33,808 nt of DNA from NCBI GenBank assembly GCA_029237525.1, contig JARBAU010000312.1, forward strand, positions 1 to 33,808. Reading direction: 5' to 3'. A program made the position numbers and the translations under genes. Below, piece by piece: positions 8,470-17,473 of this stretch; within the stretch, counting starts at the first letter, position 1; each line of letters starts with the position of its first letter. This DNA comes from Nitrososphaerales archaeon (GTDB lineage Archaea; Thermoproteota; Nitrososphaeria; Nitrososphaerales; Nitrososphaeraceae). The notes beneath the pieces are model-generated. The model ran no database searches and was not told where the DNA came from. It worked only from the letters and a program-made list of their open reading frames with translations.

Positions 8470-9525
8470 TTGAGGTATATGGTGTCATTTTTATTTATAT
8501 TTATATTTATTTTTTCTATGTTTGTTGGATTTTATTTTTCTATTATTATTCCCAATTACCAATCTTTTGCACAAAAATCAAGCCCATTGACGACAGAAAC
8601 TGTACCTACCAATATAAATAACATCATTACGCCATCTTCGACAAAATTAGACACCGTTGGAACTAGCGTGGGGAAAGTCCCCAAAATAAAGATACTATCT
8701 CCGCATGATGGTCAAAAAGTTACGATAACTAATGATAACCTTGTTATCTTTGGTACTTCATCAGATGATAGGTTGAAGGATTGTAAGGTTTCAGTACTTT
8801 TGAATGGAATTAGGCCATATCAAAATACTCTTGCGGCAGGAAAATATGGAGCCAATGATTATTCCACTTGGAAATACAAATTAGAACCGAACTATACTGT
8901 ACTTAGAGAAGGATCTAACAAATTAACGGCAAAAGTTGCATGTCATAACATCCCTCACGATCTGAATAAATGGACAAGCATAGCTCTCACTGGCAGCAAA
9001 GAAGAAGTTCACAGAAATACCACTGGTGAAGCCAAACTAGTGTCATTGGGAGTCTATACTAAAATTGATAAAAATCCAATAAGTGCAGGGGACATTCAGA
9101 CTATTACTGTAAAGGTTCTTGATCCAGATTCTAAAAATTCAGAGATTAGAGGAACTAAGGTGCATGGAGAAATACTAGATTTATTATTGTTTCCACCTTC
9201 TTCCTATTCCTCTAAAAATTTAAATGCAGTTGTAGAACAATTTGATGGTAACACAGATAGAAACGGTGAAGTTTCATATTCGTGGAAAGTACCACAAAAT
9301 ACTCCGATAGGTACTCCATATATAGTAAAAGTAGACGCATCATCTGACAAATACAGTGGGAGATCAGAATCAAATATATTTACTGTAAAATCTTCAAATA
9401 GCGATAATGTCTTTATTTTAGCTCAGGCCAGCAGGAACTTTACTAACGGTTTGAATGATAACATTAAGAATTTTACTCAGGAAATATTCAATGAAGTTAA
9501 AAGCAGCCTGAAGAAGAACCTATGA
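8470..9525 (+). CDS. Membrane-anchored surface protein with Ig-like beta domains
   Basis: A 351-aa exported protein. One hydrophobic segment (about 5-28, FLFIFIFIFSMFVGFYF) is a signal anchor; the rest is extracellular in style. A first beta-sandwich (about 70-160) begins KIKILSPHDGQKV and contains VIFGTSSDD and STWKYKLEP, as in Ig-like/Big-type modules of thaumarchaeal cell-surface proteins. A second (about 187-308) has VSLGVYTKIDKNPISAGDIQ, then GEVSYSWKVPQNTPIGTPY, resembling MG2/Ig-like linker domains. Several NxS/T sites could be glycosylated. No catalytic motif. The start may be TTG (8470) or the ATG three codons on; both keep the anchor. Probably adhesion or envelope structure. Confidence 0.75.
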   Translation: MRYMVSFLFIFIFIFSMFVGFYFSIIIPNYQSFAQKSSPLTTETVPTNINNIITPSSTKLDTVGTSVGKVPKIKILSPHDGQKVTITNDNLVIFGTSSDDRLKDCKVSVLLNGIRPYQNTLAAGKYGANDYSTWKYKLEPNYTVLREGSNKLTAKVACHNIPHDLNKWTSIALTGSKEEVHRNTTGEAKLVSLGVYTKIDKNPISAGDIQTITVKVLDPDSKNSEIRGTKVHGEILDLLLFPPSSYSSKNLNAVVEQFDGNTDRNGEVSYSWKVPQNTPIGTPYIVKVDASSDKYSGRSESNIFTVKSSNSDNVFILAQASRNFTNGLNDNIKNFTQEIFNEVKSSLKKNL

Positions 9526-10025
9526 TAAAGACAAGTACACAACAGTACCGGTTATGCTTAGATTTGTGCATTTGCAGATCTTAGGATCGGCCTCGATGGA
9601 CTATTATGTACATTCTCACATGTGATGTCATAACAAATCGAATAAGTTCTGCCGCACGCTGGCAAGAATTGAATGGGAACCCAATTATTTCTTACATACA
9701 TATAAGTTGATTGTGAACGCGAAATTATTTGTAATGCACTAGTCTATAGAAAAAAAGAGATCATTTGACTATAAGAATATCAAGCCGTTAGGGATAAATA
9801 AGTATTAAGACTAGATTAAACTGCCATAAATGGCCAATTTTAGGTCAATGAATTAATAATCGGCTAATAATCATCATTCATTCTTTAGAAGATATATTCA
9901 TGCAATGCTGCAATAATTTAGTCTATAATTTCTATTGTCTATTGTAAGTTCTGTGACTCTCACTGTATCAAGTCTGAAAGGAAGGGAGCATTGAAATCGA
10001 TTCAGAGTTAACTACAACCGGCATT
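9526..10025. other. Spacer, nothing recognised
   Basis: AT-rich 500-bp interval between the surface protein and the response-regulator fossil; no open frame or repeat I can support. Confidence 0.4.
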
Positions 10026-10200
10026 CTATTTAATAGAAATCTCGATGTGAGCAGAGCTTTGCTTTTGAACATCTTGTCGACTAGCCATAAGATATACTCC
10101 AATTTTAATTTCAAATCCTGTTATCTTTTCACATAGCTCAAATTCACTCATTTTTGGTATATCAATATCAGTTGCAAGATGAGCGAAAAAAACCGGCAAG
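10026..10200 (-). pseudogene. Response-regulator receiver domain fragment
   Basis: A minus-strand open frame ending TAG at 10026 encodes TDIDIPKMSEFELCEKITGF and then IKIGVYLMASRQDVQ. It aligns directly with LLTDIYMPQMNGFQLCEKIL and INIRIYYMSASRVNIQ of the receiver protein at the right end of this window. The phosphoacceptor-type Asp of TDI is present, but the N-terminal acidic pair and first strands are missing and no start codon is found, so this is the C-terminal half of a dead paralogue. It lies just upstream of, and antisense to, the O-methyltransferase promoter region. Confidence 0.7.
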
Positions 10201-10237
10201 ACGATAATAAAACTTATCTGTATCTTTCAGTCACACA

Positions 10238-11296
10238 ATGGTTAATTTTATGCCAGACAATAATTATGAAAAAACGGTCGATATCATTTTTGGTAGATGG
10301 AAAAGTCAGATACTATATACTGGAGTCAAACTAGGAATTTTTGATTGTATAGCATTGCATGTCAAAAGTGCATATGATGTAGCAAATGCACTCGGACTTG
10401 ATAATAAACTAGCTTACAGGCTTTTGAGAGCATTATCTACTATGGGATTTCTAAAAGAAGAAAATGATCGTCGGGGGTTCTCAATAACGTCACAGGGCGA
10501 ATTACTTCGCAAAGATCATCCACAAACACTAAGAGATGTAATATTACTTGAAGAAGGACCGGAGCACTACGCTATTTGGAAATATCTACCAACAATGATA
10601 AAGGATGGTAAACAAAATTCTTTTGTACGAGAATTTGGCTGTAAAATATTTGAATATAGAGATAGAAACCCAGATTACGCGGAAGTATTTAATAAAGCAA
10701 TGAGCAGTTATTCTTCTGCTCAAACTGGCTGGGTATTAGAAGCCCTTGATAATTATGATTTCTCGAATATACATCATATGTGCGACATTGGTGGAGGGAC
10801 CGGTCATTTACTCGGTAATTTACTCGTAAAATACCCTCACATGAAAGGAACAGTACTAGAATTAGAGTCGGTAATCAATAAAAAAGAATTATTGTTAGCC
10901 CCCATGTTAAATGTAAGTGAGCGGTGCTTTTACATAGCTGGAGATATGTTTTGTAGTAATAACAATAGTCAACTTCCTTCTGTAGATGCATATATAATGA
11001 AAATGATTCTTCATGACTGGAATGATGAAGAATGCGTAGTAATTCTTTCTAATATTTATGACTCTTCTCCCAGTCATGCAAGATTATTTATTGCCGAACA
11101 TTTAGTGCCTAATCCCAACATACCACATTTTTCAAAACTCTTTGATATACACATGATGTGTGTCGCTTCTGGAAAGGAAAGGACTCTTGATGAATATTCC
11201 AGTCTACTGGAACAATCAGGCTGGAAATATATCCAAACTCACCATCCCAAACAGCAGAACGGATTAATTCAAGTAATTGAAGGGAGTAAACTTTGA
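10238..11296 (+). CDS. O-methyltransferase, plant COMT/hydroxyneurosporene methyltransferase type
   Basis: A 352-aa SAM-dependent O-methyltransferase predicted to act on a hydroxyl group of a small organic substrate. An N-terminal winged-helix dimerisation domain (about 10-95; AYDVANALGLDNKLAYRLLR, ending FSITSQGELLR) precedes the Rossmann domain with motif I DIGGGTGHLL (183-192). ILHDWNDEEC (258-267) carries the catalytic-base histidine H259; IAEHLV supplies the acidic partner; GKERT (312-316) is the family's C-terminal signature. Length and domain order are normal. The ATG start is supported by the conserved N-terminal helix; an internal Met at codon 5 is possible. Substrate unknown; relatives methylate quinone-like, carotenoid or phenolic compounds. 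Confidence 0.9.
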   Translation: MVNFMPDNNYEKTVDIIFGRWKSQILYTGVKLGIFDCIALHVKSAYDVANALGLDNKLAYRLLRALSTMGFLKEENDRRGFSITSQGELLRKDHPQTLRDVILLEEGPEHYAIWKYLPTMIKDGKQNSFVREFGCKIFEYRDRNPDYAEVFNKAMSSYSSAQTGWVLEALDNYDFSNIHHMCDIGGGTGHLLGNLLVKYPHMKGTVLELESVINKKELLLAPMLNVSERCFYIAGDMFCSNNNSQLPSVDAYIMKMILHDWNDEECVVILSNIYDSSPSHARLFIAEHLVPNPNIPHFSKLFDIHMMCVASGKERTLDEYSSLLEQSGWKYIQTHHPKQQNGLIQVIEGSKL

Positions 11297-11455
11297 GCCG
11301 TAATCAGTACTGCAAGAGTCACAAGCATCGATTCTGGTATTTTGACCTATACCTATAATTATTTCATAAATTTCCTTATGGTCCAACTTTCCATCCACTC
11401 CCCAAAATAGCAAGTTAATGCGTTTATAGACAATCTTTCTAATTGGACAAATCAA
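11264..11455 (-). CDS. Possible small hypothetical protein, convergent with the methyltransferase
   Basis: A TTG-initiated 63-codon frame overlapping the 3' end of the O-methyltransferase by 33 bp. The peptide reads RKIVYKRINLLFWGVDGKLD, then a helix and ACDSCSTDYG with a CxxC. Composition is protein-like and most of it lies in otherwise empty DNA, but there is no ribosome binding site and I do not recognise the family. It could be a shadow or a remnant. Confidence 0.3.
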   Translation of the reverse strand: MICPIRKIVYKRINLLFWGVDGKLDHKEIYEIIIGIGQNTRIDACDSCSTDYGSKFTPFNYLN

Positions 11456-11644
11456 TGAGCTTTTTTCAATATAAATCCAGCTGAATAGTATGTTTTTAGA
11501 ATATTTTCTTTAGATGTAAGGACGATGTTGTAATATATTCGGTTCGCAGGTGCCCTCTCATTATTATCTTTCCATAAAAAGGCAAATCTAACAATTTTGG
11601 CCACAGAAGTGATAATAATTAGTTAGCAGTAGCATTATCGTGGT

Positions 11645-12040
11645 ATGAAGCAGTATTATTATAGGAATAGAACTGACATAATGGTATCCATCTTAGATGT
11701 TGCTAATGGTAATGAAGTAAGGCAAATTGAAATCTTGAATAAAGCGAAAATTACCCATGCCATATTCAAAGAATACGTATTATTCCTGATCCAATATGGC
11801 TTGATAGAGTATGTACGAAACCGAGAAACCTATAAGACTACGGCAAAGGGTATGGATTTTTTGTGTATATATAATAAGATGAAGGCATTGATCTTACCTC
11901 ATCCGTCAGACCTACTCTCAGACACTTTTATTCCAACAATAATCAAGCGAAAATTCAGCAAGCCATACCAAAAAAACGTGTGGTGGTATTCCATCATTAT
12001 TGTATTCCTTTATCTGTCCCAAACCCTTCATACTAGCTAA
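11645..12040 (+). CDS. HTH_45-type winged-helix transcriptional regulator
   Basis: A 131-aa DNA-binding protein. The first 85 residues match the winged-helix family that is greatly expanded in ammonia-oxidising archaea: YRNRTDIMVSILDVANG, the helix IEILNKAKITHAIFKEYVLF, the wing GLIEYVRNRETYKTTAKGMDFL, and the terminal coiled helix YNKMKALI. Beyond residue 90 the sequence becomes unlike the family, ending in a hydrophobic FLYLSQTLH, which may be a read-on tail after a frameshift or a membrane-proximal segment. Target genes are unknown; the Ser/Thr kinase 245 bp downstream on the same strand is a candidate neighbour. Confidence 0.8.
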   Translation: MKQYYYRNRTDIMVSILDVANGNEVRQIEILNKAKITHAIFKEYVLFLIQYGLIEYVRNRETYKTTAKGMDFLCIYNKMKALILPHPSDLLSDTFIPTIIKRKFSKPYQKNVWWYSIIIVFLYLSQTLHTS

Positions 12041-12284
12041 CTTTTCAGCGTGAGTTATAGCCTAATCCAGCTTTATGAAATTCAATTACTTAGCGGTTTA
12101 GGGTTTTGTTGTTGTTATCCGTATCTGCTTCAATCTCAAAGTCCTGCATAACAGCCGGATAACTCGTTGCAAATACTTTAAGATATATACTATATAATAA
12201 ATGAGATCCGCCGCTTGAGATAATTGATGTTACTATATTAATTATGTTATCCAGTATGAATGTGAGGAATAGAGTTAAATTCGA

Positions 12285-13250
12285 TTGGAATACAATGTGA
12301 AGCGAAAAATTAGTTCTGGTGCATTTGGAACTATATATGAAATAGAGGATATGGGCAATGGAAATAAAACCTACGCATTAAAGGAACTCACGAATATAAA
12401 TTTAGTAAGCAAACAACGTTTTGAAAGAGAAGTGAAGATACTTTCTGAATTGGATCATCCTAATATTGTAAAAATTTTTCAATGGAATAGGGCAGGTGTG
12501 CCCCCTAGCTTTAGTCCTTACTATATAATGGAGTTTCTAAGTGGCGGCTCCCTTAGAAAATATATAGATGAAAAATTCTCTATTATCAAGAGTAATAGCA
12601 ATGGGAGTGGTTATACAGATCTAAATTTATTTGATAAGAGATGGACTTTTAGGACAATAATTTTGCCGATTTGTAATGCTTTATCACAGGCTCATAGCTC
12701 CAATGTCTTCCATAGAGATTTAAAGCCAGAGAATATTTTATTTACAAATGCTACAAGGTCCGAAATAAAAATTGCAGATTGGGGACTTGTTAAAGGACAG
12801 GACTATAATCCTAATAATACTAATAATAGCAATCATCACAGCAACAAAGTAGACCACGACAAACTAACCATAATTGATAAAGAATCATTAGAATTAACTG
12901 CTGTAGTATCTGAAGGAAACATCGGTGGAACTCCAGACTATTGTTCTCCGGAACAGTGGTTTGCTACGATACATAAAGATACACCTATCGATGCAAGAAC
13001 CGATATTTTCTCTATAGGTGTTATATTTTATGAACTGATGACTGGAAGACGCCCGCCCACCTATGATCGTAATAATGCTGATATGCATAGGCTACAGATA
13101 AATCCACCCTCAAAATTTAACCCAACAATATCCCCAGAGCTTGATAAATGTATACTCAAGATGATCGAGTTGAAACCAGAAAATAGACATCATTCAGTTT
13201 GGGACTTGATGTCAGAAATAGAAACATTATCAGATAATTCATTAGGATAA
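12285..13250 (+). CDS. Hanks-type serine/threonine protein kinase
   Basis: A 321-aa soluble eukaryotic-like protein kinase that phosphorylates Ser/Thr on an unknown protein. The glycine loop is SSGAFG (10-15, first Gly replaced by Ser), the ATP-anchoring lysine is K33 in YALKEL, and the catalytic loop is HRDLKPEN (143-150) with D145, K147 and N150. The metal-binding motif is DWG (165-167) instead of DFG; the P+1 region is GGTPDYCSPEQ (214-224); D240 and R301 complete the C-lobe. An Asn/His-rich insert (about 174-192) lengthens the activation segment. No transmembrane or sensor domain follows, so it is the bare catalytic unit. TTG is the only credible start, as an in-frame TAA lies 6 nt upstream. 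Confidence 0.9.
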   Translation: MEYNVKRKISSGAFGTIYEIEDMGNGNKTYALKELTNINLVSKQRFEREVKILSELDHPNIVKIFQWNRAGVPPSFSPYYIMEFLSGGSLRKYIDEKFSIIKSNSNGSGYTDLNLFDKRWTFRTIILPICNALSQAHSSNVFHRDLKPENILFTNATRSEIKIADWGLVKGQDYNPNNTNNSNHHSNKVDHDKLTIIDKESLELTAVVSEGNIGGTPDYCSPEQWFATIHKDTPIDARTDIFSIGVIFYELMTGRRPPTYDRNNADMHRLQINPPSKFNPTISPELDKCILKMIELKPENRHHSVWDLMSEIETLSDNSLG

Positions 13251-13332
13251 TGAATGGTATGAATTAAATACACATTCATACACTTGATAACCATTTTTCG
13301 ATATAAATTATGTCTTGTTACCGTATAGGTGA

Positions 13333-13353
13333 TAGATAATAGATAATAGATAA
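13333..13353. repeat. 7-nt tandem repeat (TAGATAA)x3
   Basis: Three exact tandem copies of TAGATAA just downstream of the kinase, at the edge of the metallo-beta-lactamase fossil. Probably replication slippage. Confidence 0.7.
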
Positions 13354-13380
13354 TAAGTACTTTGCAAGATACATGGTCGT

Positions 13381-13665
13381 GGTTTATTAAATATCCTCAC
13401 ATCTGGATTAAAATTCACCAGCTCCAAATACGTTCTTATAGAAGCTATCTCCGCCAAAAGGATTCTATTTTCACTACAATATAAACTGAAATGTGACCCC
13501 GGGTGTACGAATGATCTTGAGACTGTCAATCATATTACCATCTGATACTTGGTAATCCACAATTATGGGCTCTGAATCCATACTCTCAAATATCTTTTAA
13601 CTCATACTGAATGTCCAGACTTTCTGACTATTTCTTGTATTCCTTCGGTCGTGGTATGACCAGGA
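13381..13665 (-). pseudogene. Metallo-beta-lactamase-fold hydrolase, frameshifted remnant
   Basis: Three minus-strand frames must be joined to give one MBL-fold segment. They are GHTTTEGIQEIVRKSG, then VDYQVSDGNMIDSLKIIRTPG, then HFSLYCSENRIL, and finally FGGDSFYKNVFGAGEF followed by NPDVRIFNK. The order matches the family (HxHxDH region, then TPGHTxGHISLY, then LFGGD). The first metal motif is already degraded to GHTTTEG and the middle one lost its second His through a frameshift. At least three indels are needed, so it is non-functional. No intact copy is in the window. Confidence 0.7.
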
Positions 13666-13679
13666 TATACGGAATTTTG

Positions 13680-14061
13680 GGCTAGATATCCTGCCTAGAT
13701 CCAAAGTGAATAAATTTATGCACATGCTCTTTTTTTTATCTTATTTGTGGTTTGTGCATGCTCAATATGTTAATGAGTTAGCATAATGCGTCTCATATCC
13801 TTCAATTTGCAGTTTAAATTCTGAATATAATAATCTTCCAGTGCTGGCAATTACAGAATGAATGAAGAATCAATTACGACCAATTCATCTTCGACATACT
13901 TTCGCTAAATAGACAAGGAACAACTTTTCCACCTAGTGCAGGATGGGCAAATCCAAGCTATAATCAATTTTGACAATTTGCGCGGTCTGCAGTTTTTTAT
14001 TTGTTTATTTGATTCAATCCACCACATATTCTTATAGGACATATCATTACTTAATTGTCAG
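13680..14061. other. Spacer, nothing recognised
   Basis: AT-rich interval upstream of the NTF2-like gene; contains homopolymer T runs but no supported gene. Confidence 0.4.
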
Positions 14062-14439
14062 ATGTCGAAACTTAATACGCCTGAAGAATTTCTCGACTCG
14101 CAAGTAAAAGAATTCAATAACGGAAATGTAACTTTCTTGATTACACTCTATGAAAACGATGCATGCTTTGCTTCTAAACCAGGAGAAGTTGTTAAGGATC
14201 TAGACGATATACGACAATCTTTTCAAAGCCTTGTGGACATGGGAGTAAAATTATCAGCTAAAGTCAGGACTTTACTTAGGGCAAGCGATCTTGCTCTGTT
14301 AATTACGGAATGGTCGATTAATGGGATCGAGCGCGATGGCAAACGGGTTAACCTCACTGGAAGAGGCACTGTCGTTTTACGTCAACAAGCAGATGGCTCT
14401 TGGCGAATGGTAATAGAAAATCCCTGGGGCACAGACTAA
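14062..14439 (+). CDS. NTF2-like/SnoaL-fold protein (SgcJ/EcaC or DUF4440 type)
   Basis: A 125-aa protein of the NTF2-like superfamily, a cone-shaped fold used as a small-molecule pocket by isomerases, dehydratases and binding proteins. The order fits: N-terminal helix EEFLDSQVKEFNNGNVTFLI, LYENDACFASKPGEVV, the helix LDDIRQSFQSLVDMG, then strands LALLITEWSINGIERDGKRV, GRGTVVLRQQADGSWRMVIE and the terminal NPWG typical of DUF4440-like proteins. No catalytic residues can be assigned. The coding sequence looks less AT-rich than its surroundings and the closest style is bacterial, so acquisition by transfer is plausible. No partner gene. Confidence 0.8.
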   Translation: MSKLNTPEEFLDSQVKEFNNGNVTFLITLYENDACFASKPGEVVKDLDDIRQSFQSLVDMGVKLSAKVRTLLRASDLALLITEWSINGIERDGKRVNLTGRGTVVLRQQADGSWRMVIENPWGTD

Positions 14440-15042
14440 TTCACAATCTAGCGCGGAAACTACTAAACACTAGTATGATAGGCAGGATCTCTGATTTTCT
14501 ATTATGACAATGGTTTTTAAATGCGATGCTAACTTCTATTTTAACCCACTCTGTATTTTCTAATTTTTCTAATATTTACTATTGCATTATATAATTAAGA
14601 TGAGAATATTTTTTCCCATTTGACTAGCTGCTGTCAAACTCCAATAGTTCTAGTACAAAATAATTATAGCTCATTGTAACAGCAACAAACAAGGTCTAAT
14701 TAATATATCTACTATAAAATCTGACAATTATTTAGAATAGTCAATGTCAGATTGCAGGATATTGGGATGTCATAGAATGATTCAATATTCCCGAACAGAG
14801 CGATCTCTGAATGTTAAACTAAAAATATGTAAAGAAGGTGTACATTCCTGAACAGTAAGCGTGTGACTTTTCTGAATGTATAGAATAAAGGTCACATAGA
14901 TACGTCACAACTACCATTCAAATTTTTATTTCCAAGACGTAATTATTCATGCATAACCTAATCTGATTCCATGTTACTAATACCAAATAACTTCGTAGGT
15001 ACTTGCATAAATTAATTAATTAATTTAATTATTGATAGAGTA
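14440..15042. other. Spacer, nothing recognised
   Basis: 600 bp of AT-rich DNA between convergent genes, with an (AATT)n-like tract near 15011-15030. No gene remnant was identified. Confidence 0.4.
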
Positions 15043-16209
15043 TCATCCTATATATGGAGGGAGGTTTTCTGACCCAAAGATATAGAACAGACCATCACGT
15101 GACCCCAAAAACAACATATTACTCGCAATAGCAGCTGAAGAATCTATCATATTCATAGTAGGAAATTTCCATGTTTGTTTACCAGTGTTGATATCTATAC
15201 CGTAGACATGCGAATCTAGTGAACCCGTGAACAATACATCATCGTATTCGGATATAACAGGTGATGACCAAATTTTGTCGTCTGTTTTATAGTCCCATAT
15301 CATCGAGCCGTCTTCGGTTTGAAGACAATAAATTTTCTGGTCTGATGCTGCAAAGAAGACCTTGTCTCTAATTGAAGCTGGAGATGCCGTTACTGGCTTT
15401 TCAATGTTCTTATTCCATTTTATCTTCCCACTTGATCCGTTCAAACAAAAAATTCCCCCATTAGAAGTACCTATAAACACTGAGCAATATTCACTTTCTT
15501 TGCCATAAAATGATAAACATGGCGATGATGATCTAATCTTTCCATTCAGTTTGGTTTTCCAAAGTAGTCTTCCATCTAAATCTAAAGAATACAACAACCC
15601 ATCATCAGAACCTACGAAAATGTGTCGTCCATTATACGATGGTGACGACCAGACTTCGCCACCTGTCTTGAATTCCCATACAAGGTCTCCACATTTGACG
15701 TCAAACATGTAGATGTAGTTATTCCTACATCCAACTACAACCTTCGTTCCATCGCCAACTAGACACGGTGAGGAGAAGATATCACCAGTCACTTCATGGT
15801 GCCATAATCGAGATCCATTCTTAGTATCTATTCCGAGAATAAAATTTTTGCCCATAAAAGATGTATCGTTGAACCAAGTATCATAAGTAGCAGCTATCAA
15901 AATGCCATTATGTACAACTGGAGAAGAGACAAAGGGACTGTAGGAGATTAAATGCGATCTTTTTTGTTTTTGAAATGGATTTAATGCGAAGATTCGTCCA
16001 TTCATCGTTGCCACATATATTTCGTTGCCATCGAATACTGGAGAGGATACACTTGGTCCAATTTCTGTTACCCACAAAAGTGAAGGTTTGCGAGGTATGC
16101 TGGATGCTGATACTCCATTTCGCATTGAATTTCCTCGAAACATGATCCATGAGCATTTATCAGAAATTGTCAATGATTGTTCATCGCTCAACGAAGATAT
16201 TGAGGACAT
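15043..16209 (-). CDS. PQQ-binding-like beta-propeller repeat protein
   Basis: A 388-aa beta-propeller of the PQQ-like (BamB/YVTN-style) type. It is built from about eight repeats, each with a GxxxxSSPxxxxxxVxxG strand, a GxIYALD-like strand and a (G)xxxWxxxT turn. Clear examples are VSSPVVHNGILIAATYD, FVGSDDGLLYSLDLDGRLLW, FFAASDQKIYCLQTEDGSMI and LFTGSLDSHVYGIDINTGKQ. No signal peptide, heme motif or dehydrogenase catalytic residues are visible, so it is more likely a protein-protein interaction or scaffold propeller than a PQQ enzyme, and probably cytoplasmic. The start is ATG; the N-terminal 20 residues are unique. It is a single transcription unit. Confidence 0.88.
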   Translation of the reverse strand: MSSISSLSDEQSLTISDKCSWIMFRGNSMRNGVSASSIPRKPSLLWVTEIGPSVSSPVFDGNEIYVATMNGRIFALNPFQKQKRSHLISYSPFVSSPVVHNGILIAATYDTWFNDTSFMGKNFILGIDTKNGSRLWHHEVTGDIFSSPCLVGDGTKVVVGCRNNYIYMFDVKCGDLVWEFKTGGEVWSSPSYNGRHIFVGSDDGLLYSLDLDGRLLWKTKLNGKIRSSSPCLSFYGKESEYCSVFIGTSNGGIFCLNGSSGKIKWNKNIEKPVTASPASIRDKVFFAASDQKIYCLQTEDGSMIWDYKTDDKIWSSPVISEYDDVLFTGSLDSHVYGIDINTGKQTWKFPTMNMIDSSAAIASNMLFLGSRDGLFYIFGSENLPPYIG

Positions 16210-16279
16210 TCACTTACTAAAGAATATCTTTGATTCGGCACTAATGAAGCCCATTGGAATTTTTATTCATAAAATATGA

Positions 16280-16946
16280 ACAATATTTACTAGATTTAAA
16301 TTCGTACAACTACCTTTATAAATTCAAAAATCTTGAGGAATTTTGAGTCAATCTGTGATTAGGGTGCTTTTCCGTAACATATATTGAATCAATCAGCTGT
16401 AATAATTTACGCGTAATATTCCAAATAAGTTAGATGAGAATACATAATTATTTGTACATCCAATTTAAGTGAATAGGAAGCTATGCCCTGCCCCCTTCAG
16501 GACTGAATTCGCCGCATTTTAAAGATATACCAAAGGTTGTCAACATGAGAATCGCGCAGTTTTCCATTGCCTTGCACAATAGATATTTTCAGAGACAAAA
16601 TATTAATTGTTGATTGGGAGAGCGTCACTGGAATCTGTCTGTATAATTTCATAAGGTTAGATCTGATAGGATCACTCCTACGTTGTTCCCGTCTGATCGG
16701 TTTGCAGCAAATTTAGGCAATATCCAAAGTAATTGTTAGTATGCCTATATAGATAAGACATTCAAGGACTACACTTTACTCGTATTTGAATTGCAACATA
16801 TCACATTATTGAAAATGCTATGAGTTTTATGATCTTCCATTTATTTCATATAACTCTCTTACTGCATGAACACAACTCAGCCAATTTCCATTAGATATCT
16901 CTGAACATTCTTATCAGTGGGTGGATCTATGAAAATGCATTCATAA
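16280..16946. other. Spacer with one GC-rich patch
   Basis: No gene supported. A GC-rich stretch at about 16483-16517 stands out; its minus strand encodes a short frame ending KCGEFSPEGGRA. Such CGE...SP tails occur at the end of TnpB-type transposases, but nothing else of TnpB is present, so no call is made. Confidence 0.35.
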
Positions 16947-17387
16947 CTATTTCAGAATCCAGATGTAATCGGTCTCCTTGCCAAGAACATCTCTTGATAA
17001 GCCAACATTATTATTTAGGAATGACAACGATTTGTCTTGAGTATTATTGAATAACATTATTCCGTAGTAAACCCAGCGACCATCAACAGGTCTTCCTATA
17101 CTAGAAGACTTCCAAGCAATACTTTGTCCATCGGGGGTCTTGAGTGTTCCATTACCTGTGCTCTGGACTAATTTATCAGATAAGTAAGTATCTATGTAAG
17201 TCTGATCGTTAGTAATGTTTCCTACACTCTTTAGGAATCCTCGATCAAAGAAATGTGTTTCTGTCATTCGGTGAGGAGTTAATGTTAAATTCTTTGCTGA
17301 TAGGAAAGTGGTTGTATTGGCATTATAAATCGAATCTGAGGGGTTCAAATGCACACTATTAAGTCCATTTATACTCTGAGGAGGCAA
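16947..17387 (-). CDS. Secreted protein of unknown function; start codon currently out of frame
   Basis: The 146 codons from TTG 17387 encode a hydrophilic protein with many NxS/T sites (NTTTFLS, NITNDQT, NGTLKT, NNTQDKS), typical of an extracytoplasmic glycoprotein; I do not recognise the fold. The open frame continues upstream and there encodes an obvious signal peptide, VFLIVASTTGGLFLTSSFVI followed by VHAELPPQ, so the real N-terminus lies near 17473. However, the only ATG there (17471-17473) overlaps a (TGTC)4 tract and is in another frame, ending at TAA after seven codons. One more repeat unit would join ATG, signal peptide and mature domain. As sequenced the gene is OFF or mis-started; a slippage-controlled switch or a sequencing or assembly error are the two explanations. 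Confidence 0.6.
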   Translation of the reverse strand: MPPQSINGLNSVHLNPSDSIYNANTTTFLSAKNLTLTPHRMTETHFFDRGFLKSVGNITNDQTYIDTYLSDKLVQSTGNGTLKTPDGQSIAWKSSSIGRPVDGRWVYYGIMLFNNTQDKSLSFLNNNVGLSRDVLGKETDYIWILK

Positions 17388-17456
17388 CTCCGCATGTACG
17401 ATTACAAAAGAACTAGTCAGAAATAGACCTCCTGTTGTAGATGCGACAATTAAGAA

Positions 17457-17472
17457 GACAGACAGACAGACA
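17457..17472 (-). repeat. (TGTC)4 tetranucleotide repeat at a start codon
   Basis: Four perfect TGTC units on the coding strand directly after the A of ATG (17473-17471). With four units the frame from ATG ends after MSVCLSS. With two or five units the ATG is in frame with the signal peptide and the secreted protein downstream. This is the layout of contingency loci controlled by slipped-strand mispairing. Confidence 0.85.
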
Positions 17473-17473
17473 T

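Noticed and set aside
13308-13529. 73-codon minus-strand ORF taken as a gene
   Set aside because: It is one frame of the metallo-beta-lactamase-fold fossil; family motifs alternate between frames.
15908-16279. Two ORFs on either strand overlapping the 5' end of the beta-propeller gene
   Set aside because: They are frame shadows of a clearly coding propeller sequence.
16483-16560. Possible TnpB C-terminus (minus-strand frame ending KCGEFSPEGGRA) in a GC-rich patch
   Set aside because: Only a short tail resembles TnpB; no RuvC or zinc-finger motif nearby and no IS605-type end recognised.
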